Below, piece by piece: positions 54,851 through 64,000 of a stretch of 64,000 bases of DNA. Under the pieces are notes generated by a model. It did no database searches. It was not told where the DNA came from and worked only from the letters and a program-made list of their open reading frames with translations. Source of the stretch: a bacterium. GTDB taxonomy: Bacteria; Verrucomicrobiota; Verrucomicrobiia; Verrucomicrobiales; Akkermansiaceae. Position 1 is the first letter of the stretch. Every line of letters starts with the position of its first letter. The stretch covers positions 1 to 64,000 of the forward strand of contig JAAEZT010000013.1 in assembly GCA_018222765.1 (NCBI GenBank), in the 5' to 3' direction. Position numbers and translations under genes: made by a program.

Positions 54851-55873
54851 GTTCATTTGATCATCCTCTGAGGCAAAGCGCACTCCCACGCCCAGAAGTC
54901 TCACCGGCTTGCCCTCCCCTCGACTCCACGCCAAGCGGAGAAGATCTTCGTAAACCGATTCCTCCATCTCACTCCCCGCCGTTTCGGCAGTTGTTTGCGT
55001 GAAGTCATCAAACTTCAACTTCACGACACGGGACTTCACGTCCTGATCCGACTTACGCAGGACAGATTCCTCAACCTCGGCGCGAAGCTTTCTTAAGACA
55101 TTCATGAGCCAGTCGAGGTCATTGATGTTTTCCGAAAAAGTCCGCTCCTTGGAAAGAGACTTCCGCGTGCGATCAACCGAGACTTCTCGATCATCCCTGC
55201 CGCGACTGCGTTCAAAAAGCTCAAGCCCCCAACGCCCCAACTTCTCAGCCAATTCGATCTTGGAAACTCGTTGTAGATCTCCGCAGGTCGACACGGACAA
55301 CTTCGCCAATGTCTCCTGCCCTTTCTTCCCAACACCATTAAGCTTGGCAACCGGAAGCCCGCGCATGAAGCCATCCACTTCCTCCGGCTTCACCTCAAGC
55401 TGCCCATTGGGCTTGTTCCAATCGCTGGCAATTTTTGCGATAAGCTTATTCGGCGCAATCCCGGCGGACGCTGTTAGTTTGGTCTCTTCATAAATCCGCT
55501 CCCGGATCTCCTGCGCTAAGGAGGCCCCGGATTCCTTGCGATGACTCAAATCCAAATACGCTTCATCCAAAGAGAGCGGTTCGACGAGATCCGTGTATCT
55601 CGCAAAAATTGCCCTCACCTGATTCGAAGCCTCGCGGTAGGCATCAAATCGCACCGGAGTCAGAATAATCTCCGGACACAATTGTTTCGCTTTAAAAACC
55701 GGCATTGCGGAATGGCACCCAAACTTCCGAGCTTCGTAATTCGCCGTTGTCAGCACTCCACGGCCCGAACTTCCACCTACTCCCACCGGCTTCCCCTCCA
55801 GCGAAGGATTATCGCGCACCTCAATCGCTGCATAAAAGCAGTCCATATCGATGTGAACAATCTTGCGAGTCAT
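54842..55873 (-). CDS. dinB: DNA polymerase IV (Y-family translesion polymerase)
   Basis: 343 aa, near E. coli DinB (351). Catalytic residues are D9 in VHIDMDCFYA and D103/E104 in LSLDEAYLDL. Fingers/palm motifs KFGCHSAMPVFKAKQLCP and SAGIAPNKLIAKIASDWNKP are typical, and the thumb HhH is LPVAKLNGVGKKGQETL. The C-terminal QMNLL resembles the beta-clamp binding pentapeptide. It bypasses lesions and causes frameshift mutations. Possibly SOS-regulated; I did not find a clear LexA box in the short upstream region. Confidence 0.95.
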   Translation of the reverse strand: MTRKIVHIDMDCFYAAIEVRDNPSLEGKPVGVGGSSGRGVLTTANYEARKFGCHSAMPVFKAKQLCPEIILTPVRFDAYREASNQVRAIFARYTDLVEPLSLDEAYLDLSHRKESGASLAQEIRERIYEETKLTASAGIAPNKLIAKIASDWNKPNGQLEVKPEEVDGFMRGLPVAKLNGVGKKGQETLAKLSVSTCGDLQRVSKIELAEKLGRWGLELFERSRGRDDREVSVDRTRKSLSKERTFSENINDLDWLMNVLRKLRAEVEESVLRKSDQDVKSRVVKLKFDDFTQTTAETAGSEMEESVYEDLLRLAWSRGEGKPVRLLGVGVRFASEDDQMNLL

Positions 55874-55967
55874 GACGTGACAGCGCTCAAAGTGCCCAGC
55901 ATGGGTATTCCAAGCGCCCTGCCCACCACTCTAGTCGAGGCGAGGCCCTTGAAAAGCGCCGACACAG

Positions 55968-57557
55968 TTAAACATCAAAGAAATCGTCACCAAAGGCGCC
56001 GGACTTCTGCAGGTAGTAGTCGTAGCCGCCAGAGTATTTCTTCACCTCTCCGTCGGCAATATGCCAGGTCTGCTCGGCGAGCGAGCGGATGAAGTGCACG
56101 TCGTGGGAGATGAAAACGAGCGTCCCTTCATATTGCTTCAAGGCAGAGACCAAGGCCTCAATCGAGGTCATATCAAGGTGAGTCGTCGGCTCGTCCATCA
56201 GGAGAAGGTTCGGAGGATCCACGAGGAATTTCACCAGCGAAAGCCTGCTCTTCTCTCCCCCGGAAAGTACTCCGACTCGCTTTTGCACATCGTCTTTCTT
56301 GAAAAGGAATGATCCCAAAATGGACCGAGCTTCGTTCTCACGCATCCCGCCACCAGCATCAACCACTTCTTCAAGAACGCTGTTATTCTCGTTAAGAGTC
56401 GCGGCACGGTGCTGGGAAAAGTAACCAATCTTGGTCGTCGTCCCAACGTTGCGCTTACCGGCATCGCCCTTCTCAATACCCGCGAGCATTTTCATAAGAG
56501 TCGATTTTCCGGATCCATTTGGCCCGACAAGAACGATACGGTCACCCCGCTCGATAAAGACATCGAGATTGGTGTAGAGGACATTGTCGTCGTAGGCCTT
56601 GCTGACATTCTCAAGAGAGATGACACGCTGCGTAGAACGAGGCGGCTGGGGAAAATGGAAATGGAAAAGCTTGCGAGGTTTACGTGGCTTAGGAAGACGC
56701 TCCATCTTCTCAAGCATTTTCACACGGCTCTGCACCTGTGACGCTTTGGACCCAACCGAACGAAATTTATCAATAAATTCCTGAATCCGGGAAATTTCCT
56801 TCTTCTGATTCAAGAAGGCTTTCAACTGCTGCTCGTAGCGCTCCTCTTTGAGTTGAAGATACTTGGTATAATTCCCAGCATAGGGAACGAGTCTCATCTC
56901 ATCGATCTCGTAGACCTTCTCGATGACGCCATCCATGAAGGACCGGTCGTGGGAAATGATCAGAAGGGCTCCCGGATACTGTTGCAGGTATTTTTGGAAC
57001 CACATCAAGGAATGGAGGTCCAAGTGGTTGGTCGGCTCGTCAAGCATGAGGAGGTCAGGCTCCTCAACCAAGAGTCGCGCCAGGTGCGCACGCATGACCC
57101 AACCACCGGAGAACATACTCGCTGGTCGGCCGAAGTCCTCCTGGGAATAACCCAGACCGGAGAGAATCTTTTTGGCCTTGGGTTCAAGTTGGTATCCGTT
57201 GAGTTCTTCATAGCGATCCTGGGCCTTACCAAACTCATCACTGTCATCGGCGGAGGTCCGCATTGTCGCCATAACAGCCTGCAGTTCTTCGCTGATTCCC
57301 ATGGAAATTTCGAGAATAGTCGCCTCACCTGGATCTCCCGCTTCCTGGGCGAGATAGCCCACCATGCCATACTCATCGAGATCGAAGGTTCCTGAATCCC
57401 GATCCTCCTCCCCGAGGATAATTTTAAAGAGGGTCGTCTTTCCCGCGCCATTCGGGCCAACCAGTGCAACACGCTCACCCCAGTTGATGGTCATATCGGC
57501 CTCTTCAAAGAGAACTCGCCCACCGAGGGCCTTGGTCATTTTCTTGATCGTCAACAT
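55968..57557 (-). CDS. ABC-F family ATPase (YbiT/Uup/EttA-like)
   Basis: 529 aa, two nucleotide-binding domains and no membrane part, similar to YbiT (530). First domain: Walker A GPNGAGKTT, signature FSGGWVMRAHLARLL, LLMLDEPTNHLD and HDRSFMD. A helical linker with many Lys/Arg follows (about 230-310: EEISRIQEFIDKFRS to MLEKMERL). Second domain: GPNGSGKST, LSGGEKSRLSLVK, LLLMDEPTTHLD, HDVHFIR. The linker is the part that contacts the ribosomal P-tRNA in relatives that act in translation. Precise subfamily not certain. Its 3' end is 95 bases from dinB; the same strand. Confidence 0.92.
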   Translation of the reverse strand: MLTIKKMTKALGGRVLFEEADMTINWGERVALVGPNGAGKTTLFKIILGEEDRDSGTFDLDEYGMVGYLAQEAGDPGEATILEISMGISEELQAVMATMRTSADDSDEFGKAQDRYEELNGYQLEPKAKKILSGLGYSQEDFGRPASMFSGGWVMRAHLARLLVEEPDLLMLDEPTNHLDLHSLMWFQKYLQQYPGALLIISHDRSFMDGVIEKVYEIDEMRLVPYAGNYTKYLQLKEERYEQQLKAFLNQKKEISRIQEFIDKFRSVGSKASQVQSRVKMLEKMERLPKPRKPRKLFHFHFPQPPRSTQRVISLENVSKAYDDNVLYTNLDVFIERGDRIVLVGPNGSGKSTLMKMLAGIEKGDAGKRNVGTTTKIGYFSQHRAATLNENNSVLEEVVDAGGGMRENEARSILGSFLFKKDDVQKRVGVLSGGEKSRLSLVKFLVDPPNLLLMDEPTTHLDMTSIEALVSALKQYEGTLVFISHDVHFIRSLAEQTWHIADGEVKKYSGGYDYYLQKSGAFGDDFFDV

Positions 57558-57625
57558 GGCGGCGCTGGTGTCAGGGGAGACGGCCTAAGAGTCAAGTTTT
57601 TTGGGGGTTGGAACGGCCAAGAGTC

Positions 57626-57660
57626 CACAAAAAAGCCTCCGCATTTCTGCAGAGGCTTTA
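57626..57660 (-). terminator. Rho-independent terminator of the giant membrane-protein gene
   Basis: AAAGCCTC (57632-57639) pairs with GAGGCTTT (57652-57659), loop 12 bases. On the minus strand the hairpin is followed by six T. It lies 21 bases after the stop of the 57681 gene. Confidence 0.88.
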
Positions 57661-57680
57661 AAAAAGAAGACGATCTGAAA

Positions 57681-60600
57681 TCACGCTTTTTTGGCGCTGC
57701 GGCTGGTGGCCACGATTCCCGCCAGAATACAGAGGAGAATCAGGGCGATCAACATAGCCCGTTTTTCAAATGAGGGTTTCTCCTGCTCGGCAGCGATCTC
57801 AAGCTGCAGCGAGAGCGCTTCGTCTCCGCTCACCTGAATTTCACGAGTGAACTCGACAGAAACACCAGAAATCGGAATCACCGGATCCAGCATCTGGGTC
57901 ACCGGCTCGGTGCCCCGCTGGTGACGAACCCACTTGGTTGCGATAGTGGAAAGAACGCGATTCACTTCAGCGCTATTTCCAACCTTCACATTGGCGTAGT
58001 CATCCTTCCCCCAGTTAAGACTACCGGTAAAGACGGGGTTGGCATTGGCCGCCACTTCGATCTGGGCTGTCTCATCATTCTGACGCACTTGCGCCTTGTT
58101 ATCGAAATACAATTTTTGACGACGGGTATTCAGCGCCACCTCGGCTTGCTCGGTCATGAGTTTTTCCAACTTGATTCCAGCGTCTTCATTGGTCGCCGCA
58201 TCCAGAGCCAGACCATTGTAGACCTGCCCCAAGGTTACCGTCGCATTTCCTTGATCTCCGGCTTTGAGGTAACTGGAAACTTTCCCCAATCGCCCGAGCG
58301 CACTCGCCTTTTTCTTGGTTTCTCTTAAGGCCACGAGATTCAGATATTCCTTCCGTGTGGTTCGGGAATCATCCCCCCGTGCGGACAAATCCAAATCACC
58401 ATCACTTCCGGCAAGGCGATATCCTTCCGGAACAGCCACTACCCATGTGACATTTTCCAGAGGCTCACCAATCTTCAAGGCGGTCAGGTTGAGATTCCGC
58501 AGTGAGTCCGCCTTCGCGGTAGTGGCATAGGTCACCCGAAGCTTGGCATTACGCCCTCCGGCATCCCCGGTGATATGAAAGCGGTAGGAATCGCCATCTT
58601 TTACCACCAGAGCGCTCTCTTCGTTAACGAAGACACCGAACAGTCGGCTATCAGCCGGCAGGATCAACGAAAGCGACCCACGCTGTAAGGCTTCCAATTC
58701 GAGATCAGCCTGGTTCATCAACTCTCCACTTGGAGAGACGACAGTGAGCAGGCGACCGGAAGTCACGCGAATCTTAGACCCACTCATGACAGAGTGACGT
58801 TTCAAGGAAACCTCCACCCCTCCCCCAACCTGGGTCGTGCGGAAGAACTTGTCTGGAGCTCCACTACGATCCAACTGAAGAAGGCTCTTCGGCAAGGAGA
58901 CCCAATCAATCGGAATCCACTCTTTTGATTGCTCAACCACCAATTCCAAGCGGACGCCCGGACGAAGAGCCAAGTAGGACTCCTGCTGTCGAAGCGAGGG
59001 GATCTTGCAGGTTCTCAACAAGCTGGCATCGCCATTCTGTTCATACTCGATCCGAATACTTGTCGAACCAATGACTCGGCGCTTGAAGCGGATCTGCCAG
59101 CTTCCATCCTCCAACTGCACGATGTCTCGCACTTCGCTGCCCGAGGCCCTTACCGTGTTGACGTCGTCGCTGGAAAGTCCGGGAAGTTCAATTCCAAGAT
59201 TGCGAATCGAGGCATGTTCAATCGTCAATCTAAGATCGATACGAGAACGGGTATGTCCTTCCCGCAATTCCACATCATGAAGAACAAGAGCCGCAAGAGA
59301 GGACTCCAATTGATCCACGGCCAGAGACAAGGTCCATGATTTTTGAAGAAGCCGGAAGGCCAGAGAGCCCGGTTCATTGCCTCCAACCGAACGAGGGTCG
59401 AGAGCGGAAAGGTCCTGACGCCGATCAACCTTCAATTGAATTCCACGACCAGGAACGATCAGAAGTTGGCCCGACTGCCTCGTCGATTCACGAAGTTCGA
59501 CCTTGGGCACAGCCCATGCCTCCACCGGTATCGCAGGTGTCACTCCGGTAAGAACGAGAGAGAATTTCTGCTCCCCAATCGTCTTTCCGTTGAGATTCAT
59601 CACCACGATGCGCTGACCCACCTCTTCAACTTCAACCCAATGATTCAATGCTCCTCCGGTCAATGATTCGACTTCGAATCCAGCAGGAAGCGGGAAGCTC
59701 AATCTAAAGACCCCGGCGCGGGTAATCTTGGCGACAAAATCAACACCGAGCACAGTCCGTTCATCACCAATCGACAAACGTTGCTTGGAACTCACGCGAA
59801 CTTCCGGAGCCACCGGGGCCACCTTGATAGCCAGAGAACCTGCCGCCTTTGCGTAACGGTAAACTTTTTGAATCGAGGCGGTCGGTTTCTTTTTGTTATC
59901 AAGCGGGATTAATCCACCTGAGAAATCGGTAATATTTACCACCGAAAGACCCTTCGCAACCGCACGATCAAGTTGAGCTTCTCCGCCGAAGGCGAGAGCA
60001 ATCATGCCCACTTCGCCAGCCGATCCACGGACGCGCATTGGCACCAGTGTCACTTCGGAGGGCAGCGTCGCCAGGGCCCGTTGGGTTTCCACTAGCAATT
60101 GGAATGGCTTCGATTGAGAAGGCTTGATCTCGATGTTAAGGAGCTTGTTTTCCGGATCAAATCGCCACGGTCCGATCTGCGACCCCTTGACGTCACTCAC
60201 CGTGAAACCCTCGGGAACGGTGACCACCAATTGCTTCACTTGCCCCTGGGATGGACGAATCCGCAAGCGATGCCGGCCATCGATGACGCCTGGCCCGGGA
60301 ATAAAGAGGTGATCCAATTCCGCATAGAATTGCGTCTTCTCCGAGGCCACATCGCGGGCCTTCGGGCTCAGCTTCACCAAGGACTTCTCCTCCGGAGCCA
60401 GCCAGAGCTTGGCGCGACTTCCTTTTTGAGAGGCGAGAACCTGTCGGCGAACTGCCGACGGTGATTGGATGGCCCACCCATCAGCCTCGTAATTCACTTC
60501 AAGAATTCTCACTACTGCCAGACCACTCAGGACCGGAATCCCCTTCACGACATCGGTGGCGGAAGCCTGATAAGTAAAGGTTGCGGTGAATTGCCCGTCG

Positions 60601-63600
60601 GTTTCCGGAACAACAAAATATTGATTATTCTCGGTTAAAATTCTCATTCCGTCTCCCTTAAAGTCAGTGAGCGTCGCAGGCGATTTCAGGAAGACGAATC
60701 GCTCCCCCGCGCTGCCCGAGACCTGCATCGTCACTTCCGATTCGAGTCGGCGTCCTTCGATCGACCAAACTTCACTCAGGGAATCGATGGCAGCTTCGGA
60801 TTGGGAGGAACTAAATGTAATGAACAATCCGGCAAGAATTGCGGAACTGGTAGCAGTTTTCTTTTTGGCCCGCTTCTTGCGAGCTGCTTTCTTCGCGGAC
60901 TTTTTAGTCGTCTTCTTCACGGGAGGTTTCGGTTCGGTTTCAGAACTTGGATCGAGAACAATTTCGGGTTCCGGATCCGGATCTGGCTTCGCATTTTCGA
61001 GAGGTTCTCCTTCCCCATCATCGTCACCATCCCAATAGTCAAGAAGCTGGCTCCTCCAGTTGGCCCAATGCCCGCAAATCGCAAAGCCAAGAAGCACCAA
61101 GATTACAACTCCAAGAGCGACAAAAAACCATCCCGCACCGCCAACCCGGTTCAACAAGCCAAATGCAAGCGCAAGGGCTGCCAGCGAGAGGCAATATTTG
61201 CGAAAGTTGGGCAACTGCCATGCTGCCAGCGCAAAGATTACCGCAAGAACCAAGCCCAAAGTGCTGGCATGGGAACCACTGGTCGCCCCAGCCTGACGAT
61301 GATCAACGACCAAGCTCAGTGCTTGTCCTGGAGCAATCACGGGCACGCTGTATTCCAAAGAATCCGGCCATTCAGATTGCTGCTCCAGCCCTTGTCCTCC
61401 CAGGTTGAAAGCTGCAATTCCCGCAATCAAAACAAGAACTACCCCGATGATAGAAACGTTTGACTTCAATCGCAACAAGAGAGAGCCCGCAAACCAGACA
61501 AGGATCAGGAGAAAGAGCGAAATGAGGGCATTTCTCTCGATCCACAGGAAACCATTCTGTTTGGCAAACTCAGTAAGACGCTCGATGCCAACTGCTGAAA
61601 TTGGTTCTATCAGATGACCGCTATCTGGAAGAACTTTCCAGCGCGTCATCAGTTGAGTCGCCCCCACCACACTGGGAGCGGTTAGGGTCACCGAACCCTC
61701 TTTGCTTGCGCTGCTCGCGCGTAATTCCACCCGTACCGGTTTATTTGGGCCATTCGCCTCCGGGAGAGGAATCAATCGCTGATCGCCGGACTCCCTGACG
61801 GTCGCTTGCTCTCCATCGACTCTTACTTCGAGAATATTCAACCCCTTGGGGACATCGAGAAGGAGTCTTCGTTCACCACGCGAACGGACATCATAAATCG
61901 CCTCGGTCACCACCCCGCCGTCGCGTTCAATACGGCTTGAGAAATCAGCATACTCGACAACTTGGCGGGCAGGATCGCCACGCTCAAACCAGGAAACCGA
62001 GGCTTTCACAGAGATTGGGCGTGTAGTATACTGCCAAGCCGCCAGGGAGGGCGCGTGGGACATAAGACGATATTCGGCGGGAAGTTCGAGTGGATCCAAC
62101 TTCACCAAATTCTTGGAACCCGACTCTTCGGTCAGTTCGACCTGGCCCGGGCTGACCACTTGAATAAACCCACGCTCAGCTTGCACTGACTCCGGAGTAA
62201 GCTGGCCCAACCCCAGGCCATCATCGGCATTCTGTTCATAGGTGACGAGAAGTTGATACGCTCCCATCACAGGTCGATGCAACGGCACAGTGAGTTTCCC
62301 CTCCGCGACCAGAGAATCCCGCACGTCGCGTCCATCCACATTCAAGTTTTCCACCCCTTCGGGAAGAGCGAGAACCCATTGATTAACCGGGGCTCCGGTA
62401 ATGAAATAGTTTACCAGGATCGAAACATACGCGGTGTTCTCTTTCAGTGAGTAGAGATGAAAAACATCAGCCTGCACATTCTGACTGAGAGCCTCTATCA
62501 CCATCGTGGCATCCCAGGCATCCCCACGAATCCGAAAAGCCTGTTGCAACTGTGGTCCGCGTTTCGGAAAATGATTCAGGGGCATTTCAGTTAAGCCCTC
62601 GTTCGCACCAGGGCTCACGCGATAACCCGGAGCGGCACTAACACCAAGTTCACCTCGAACCGATTGAATCCCAGTGAAAGCCAGCATGGGAAGACTCCAA
62701 TCACCGGCTTGGGCTGGCTCGTTCTTCTCGAGGTGGAGTTTTACCAATCGCCGCCCTATTACTTCTTCTCCAAAGATAATCTTGATACGACAACGTCCAT
62801 TCTCCGGCTCACTCGCCACGTAGTCCGCGACATCTGCACCAGTGACTGCAACCACGGAATAATCTCCCGGCCCTTGCAGTTCCCACTCGCGAATGGCGGC
62901 TTCGCGAATATCCAATTCAAGATCGGCATGAAGCACACGATCGGTCTCGGTCAGTTCGTAGCTTAGGAGCTGGGAGATATTAATTTCCGGCTTCACGCGA
63001 TCTGCGGCCACGATGAAGGAGCGCTTCGCCGAGGGATAACGATAATAGAAGATCTGCCGCTTGTCCCCCGAAAGCTTCGCCGCTTCAGGATATTGATCGG
63101 GAGACAACTGGGTTAGCCCGCTGGTCTTCATTACCTCAAGACGGACTGCTCCGGAATTATAAATCCTAAAGTAGCCCGAATGTCTGACCGCCCCAATCGG
63201 GGTAAGTCGTAACGGCGAAACCTGAACAGGCAGGGCTTCGAGAGCCGACTGGGAGCGCACATAAAAAACGGCCTCGTTTGTCACGGGACGGCTCAGGACG
63301 ATATCCAGGACCTTCTTGTCACTCACTTTCCAGCTCAGGACATTCTCACCTTCCACTGCGAGAATTTCTCCCGTCCCCTCCAACTGGCAGCTCAAGGATG
63401 GAAGTGCCCCCTGAAGGGTTTTCACTTTAAGTTCCGCGACCTGTCTGAGCAGTCCCGCTCCCACTGAAATTTCGCTCATTCCCTCACTAGTGAAGAACAA
63501 CTTCCCGTCACTCGTCTTGCGCTCGGGCTGCCAGGCCATCTGCAGATGGCCGGAGGCGGGAAGGAATCCCCGCATCACTTTACCGGATGGCGCCGGGATC

Positions 63601-64000
63601 ACGGGGAGCACCGGGTTGAAGAGGGCCTTATTGGAAATTCCGGTCAGTTCAACCGGCACCACCGCGCCACCTGGCACTTTGAAATCAATCCCCCGCCAGT
63701 CTCCTGACGTCGTCAGCGGAGTGACAAAGGACAGATCAATCTGATGCACCCCTTCAGTGTAGAATTCGATCTGGTAGCCGCCTTCAACCAGAATCAAGCG
63801 ATAATCCGCCGTCACCAAGGGTGCGGTGGGAGCAGCCCGGCCGCTCAGAGCATTCATTTTCACCGGCAGCTTACCTGATACAATCGCGGTCGCTTGCAAT
63901 CGGAAGCGCGCAGATCCCTCCTCCTGATCAATTTCGCCCTGCAACCTTAGGTTTCGAAGTTCAACCGGTCCTGGCTCGGCAGCAGAACGGAAGAGATCGA
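57681..64000 (-). CDS. Giant membrane protein (5' part outside window), two-part fusion
   Basis: At least 2105 codons; the frame stays open past 63944 (DLFRSAAEPGPVELRNLR) to the window edge, so the start is not seen. Part 1 (to about residue 780 from 63944) is a chain of beta-sandwich-like segments. Membrane helices follow (ISLFLLILVWFAGSLLL, IIGVVLVLIAGIAAF, STLGLVLAVIFALAAW, LSLAALALAFGLL, FVALGVVILVLLGFAICG; about 790-965). Then comes a Lys-rich linker (KKTTKKSAKKAARKKRAKKK), and directly after it a signal-peptide-like stretch (SAILAGLFITFSSSQSEA) opens part 2, another long run of beta-sandwich repeats ending in a C-terminal helix (MLIALILLCILAGIVATS). This looks like a multi-spanning protein fused in frame to an exported protein. 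No catalytic motif. Followed by its terminator. Confidence 0.8.
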   Translation of the reverse strand, partial: DLFRSAAEPGPVELRNLRLQGEIDQEEGSARFRLQATAIVSGKLPVKMNALSGRAAPTAPLVTADYRLILVEGGYQIEFYTEGVHQIDLSFVTPLTTSGDWRGIDFKVPGGAVVPVELTGISNKALFNPVLPVIPAPSGKVMRGFLPASGHLQMAWQPERKTSDGKLFFTSEGMSEISVGAGLLRQVAELKVKTLQGALPSLSCQLEGTGEILAVEGENVLSWKVSDKKVLDIVLSRPVTNEAVFYVRSQSALEALPVQVSPLRLTPIGAVRHSGYFRIYNSGAVRLEVMKTSGLTQLSPDQYPEAAKLSGDKRQIFYYRYPSAKRSFIVAADRVKPEINISQLLSYELTETDRVLHADLELDIREAAIREWELQGPGDYSVVAVTGADVADYVASEPENGRCRIKIIFGEEVIGRRLVKLHLEKNEPAQAGDWSLPMLAFTGIQSVRGELGVSAAPGYRVSPGANEGLTEMPLNHFPKRGPQLQQAFRIRGDAWDATMVIEALSQNVQADVFHLYSLKENTAYVSILVNYFITGAPVNQWVLALPEGVENLNVDGRDVRDSLVAEGKLTVPLHRPVMGAYQLLVTYEQNADDGLGLGQLTPESVQAERGFIQVVSPGQVELTEESGSKNLVKLDPLELPAEYRLMSHAPSLAAWQYTTRPISVKASVSWFERGDPARQVVEYADFSSRIERDGGVVTEAIYDVRSRGERRLLLDVPKGLNILEVRVDGEQATVRESGDQRLIPLPEANGPNKPVRVELRASSASKEGSVTLTAPSVVGATQLMTRWKVLPDSGHLIEPISAVGIERLTEFAKQNGFLWIERNALISLFLLILVWFAGSLLLRLKSNVSIIGVVLVLIAGIAAFNLGGQGLEQQSEWPDSLEYSVPVIAPGQALSLVVDHRQAGATSGSHASTLGLVLAVIFALAAWQLPNFRKYCLSLAALALAFGLLNRVGGAGWFFVALGVVILVLLGFAICGHWANWRSQLLDYWDGDDDGEGEPLENAKPDPDPEPEIVLDPSSETEPKPPVKKTTKKSAKKAARKKRAKKKTATSSAILAGLFITFSSSQSEAAIDSLSEVWSIEGRRLESEVTMQVSGSAGERFVFLKSPATLTDFKGDGMRILTENNQYFVVPETDGQFTATFTYQASATDVVKGIPVLSGLAVVRILEVNYEADGWAIQSPSAVRRQVLASQKGSRAKLWLAPEEKSLVKLSPKARDVASEKTQFYAELDHLFIPGPGVIDGRHRLRIRPSQGQVKQLVVTVPEGFTVSDVKGSQIGPWRFDPENKLLNIEIKPSQSKPFQLLVETQRALATLPSEVTLVPMRVRGSAGEVGMIALAFGGEAQLDRAVAKGLSVVNITDFSGGLIPLDNKKKPTASIQKVYRYAKAAGSLAIKVAPVAPEVRVSSKQRLSIGDERTVLGVDFVAKITRAGVFRLSFPLPAGFEVESLTGGALNHWVEVEEVGQRIVVMNLNGKTIGEQKFSLVLTGVTPAIPVEAWAVPKVELRESTRQSGQLLIVPGRGIQLKVDRRQDLSALDPRSVGGNEPGSLAFRLLQKSWTLSLAVDQLESSLAALVLHDVELREGHTRSRIDLRLTIEHASIRNLGIELPGLSSDDVNTVRASGSEVRDIVQLEDGSWQIRFKRRVIGSTSIRIEYEQNGDASLLRTCKIPSLRQQESYLALRPGVRLELVVEQSKEWIPIDWVSLPKSLLQLDRSGAPDKFFRTTQVGGGVEVSLKRHSVMSGSKIRVTSGRLLTVVSPSGELMNQADLELEALQRGSLSLILPADSRLFGVFVNEESALVVKDGDSYRFHITGDAGGRNAKLRVTYATTAKADSLRNLNLTALKIGEPLENVTWVVAVPEGYRLAGSDGDLDLSARGDDSRTTRKEYLNLVALRETKKKASALGRLGKVSSYLKAGDQGNATVTLGQVYNGLALDAATNEDAGIKLEKLMTEQAEVALNTRRQKLYFDNKAQVRQNDETAQIEVAANANPVFTGSLNWGKDDYANVKVGNSAEVNRVLSTIATKWVRHQRGTEPVTQMLDPVIPISGVSVEFTREIQVSGDEALSLQLEIAAEQEKPSFEKRAMLIALILLCILAGIVATSRSAKKA

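Noticed and set aside
60800-60860. Separate gene starting at the signal-peptide-like stretch inside the giant membrane protein
   Set aside because: No ATG, GTG or TTG with a ribosome-binding site lies just before it and the frame is continuous with the upstream part, so one fused gene is simpler.
1-64000. Search for CRISPR arrays, insertion sequences, integrases, phage genes and rRNA
   Set aside because: No regularly spaced repeats, transposase or integrase motifs, terminal inverted repeats beyond terminators, or rRNA-like sequence were seen by reading; a tool-based scan could still find short elements.

Overview
The window reads as a chromosomal segment of a Verrucomicrobiota (PVC superphylum) bacterium, probably a marine or aquatic member of Verrucomicrobiales. 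Sequence clues are a PEP-CTERM protein, a PVC-type SGNH/six-bladed-propeller/HEAT/cupredoxin protein, quinoprotein-like propellers ending in a PVC-style Cys-rich block, very large secreted beta-sandwich proteins with a shared C-terminal module, and a BamA with a canonical terminal Phe (Gram-negative outer membrane). I see no phage, integrase, insertion sequence or CRISPR array.

Layout. 0-9 kb: secreted S9 peptidase, DEDDy exonuclease, SUI1/YciH factor, the PVC propeller-cupredoxin protein and a PEP-CTERM protein. 9-15 kb: an 1840-residue secreted adhesin-like protein and tRNA-Thr(CGU). 15-27 kb: an APH-fold kinase, then the most unusual locus. Four plus-strand genes (two PQQ-like propeller proteins, a thioredoxin-like protein with a CxxCxC motif, an FtsX-type permease) converge on five overlapping minus-strand genes (LolD-like ATPase, ThiF/MoeB-like protein lacking key residues, a substrate-binding protein with two fused ModA-like domains, a ModB-like permease with an insertion, a ModC-like ATPase). 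27-34 kb: housekeeping genes (AMP-dependent ligase, bamA, tig-clpP). 34-48 kb: envelope and metabolic genes: LamG protein, prolyl oligopeptidase, SurA-like protein, L,D-transpeptidase, parts of an ebo metabolite-traffic cluster (eboB and eboE) split by a sialate-O-acetylesterase-like secreted protein, panE-like reductase, histone-deacetylase-like amidohydrolase, barrel-like secreted protein. 48-57.6 kb: P-loop kinase, DUF6607 protein, hydrolase pseudogene, AEC transporter, tRNA-Glu(UUC), a methyltransferase-cvfB-selA operon, PhoD-like pseudogene, dinB and an ABC-F ATPase. 57.7 kb to the edge: a giant membrane protein, 5'-truncated by the window, that looks like two proteins fused in frame.

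How the genes fit together. The strongest operons are tig-clpP (folding/proteolysis), the overlapping five-gene mod-like operon, the PQQ-PQQ-Trx-FtsX operon, ABM-hypothetical-eboB, HDAC-panE, DUF6607-kinase and methyltransferase-cvfB-selA. The mod-like and PQQ/FtsX operons face each other with 33 bp between stop codons, and only together do they supply an apparent LolD/FtsX pair. They may form one envelope transport/redox system, whose substrate cannot be read from the sequence. Two clear pseudogenes and several gene scraps show ongoing gene decay between intact genes. Assignments come from motif recognition only; no database search was run.
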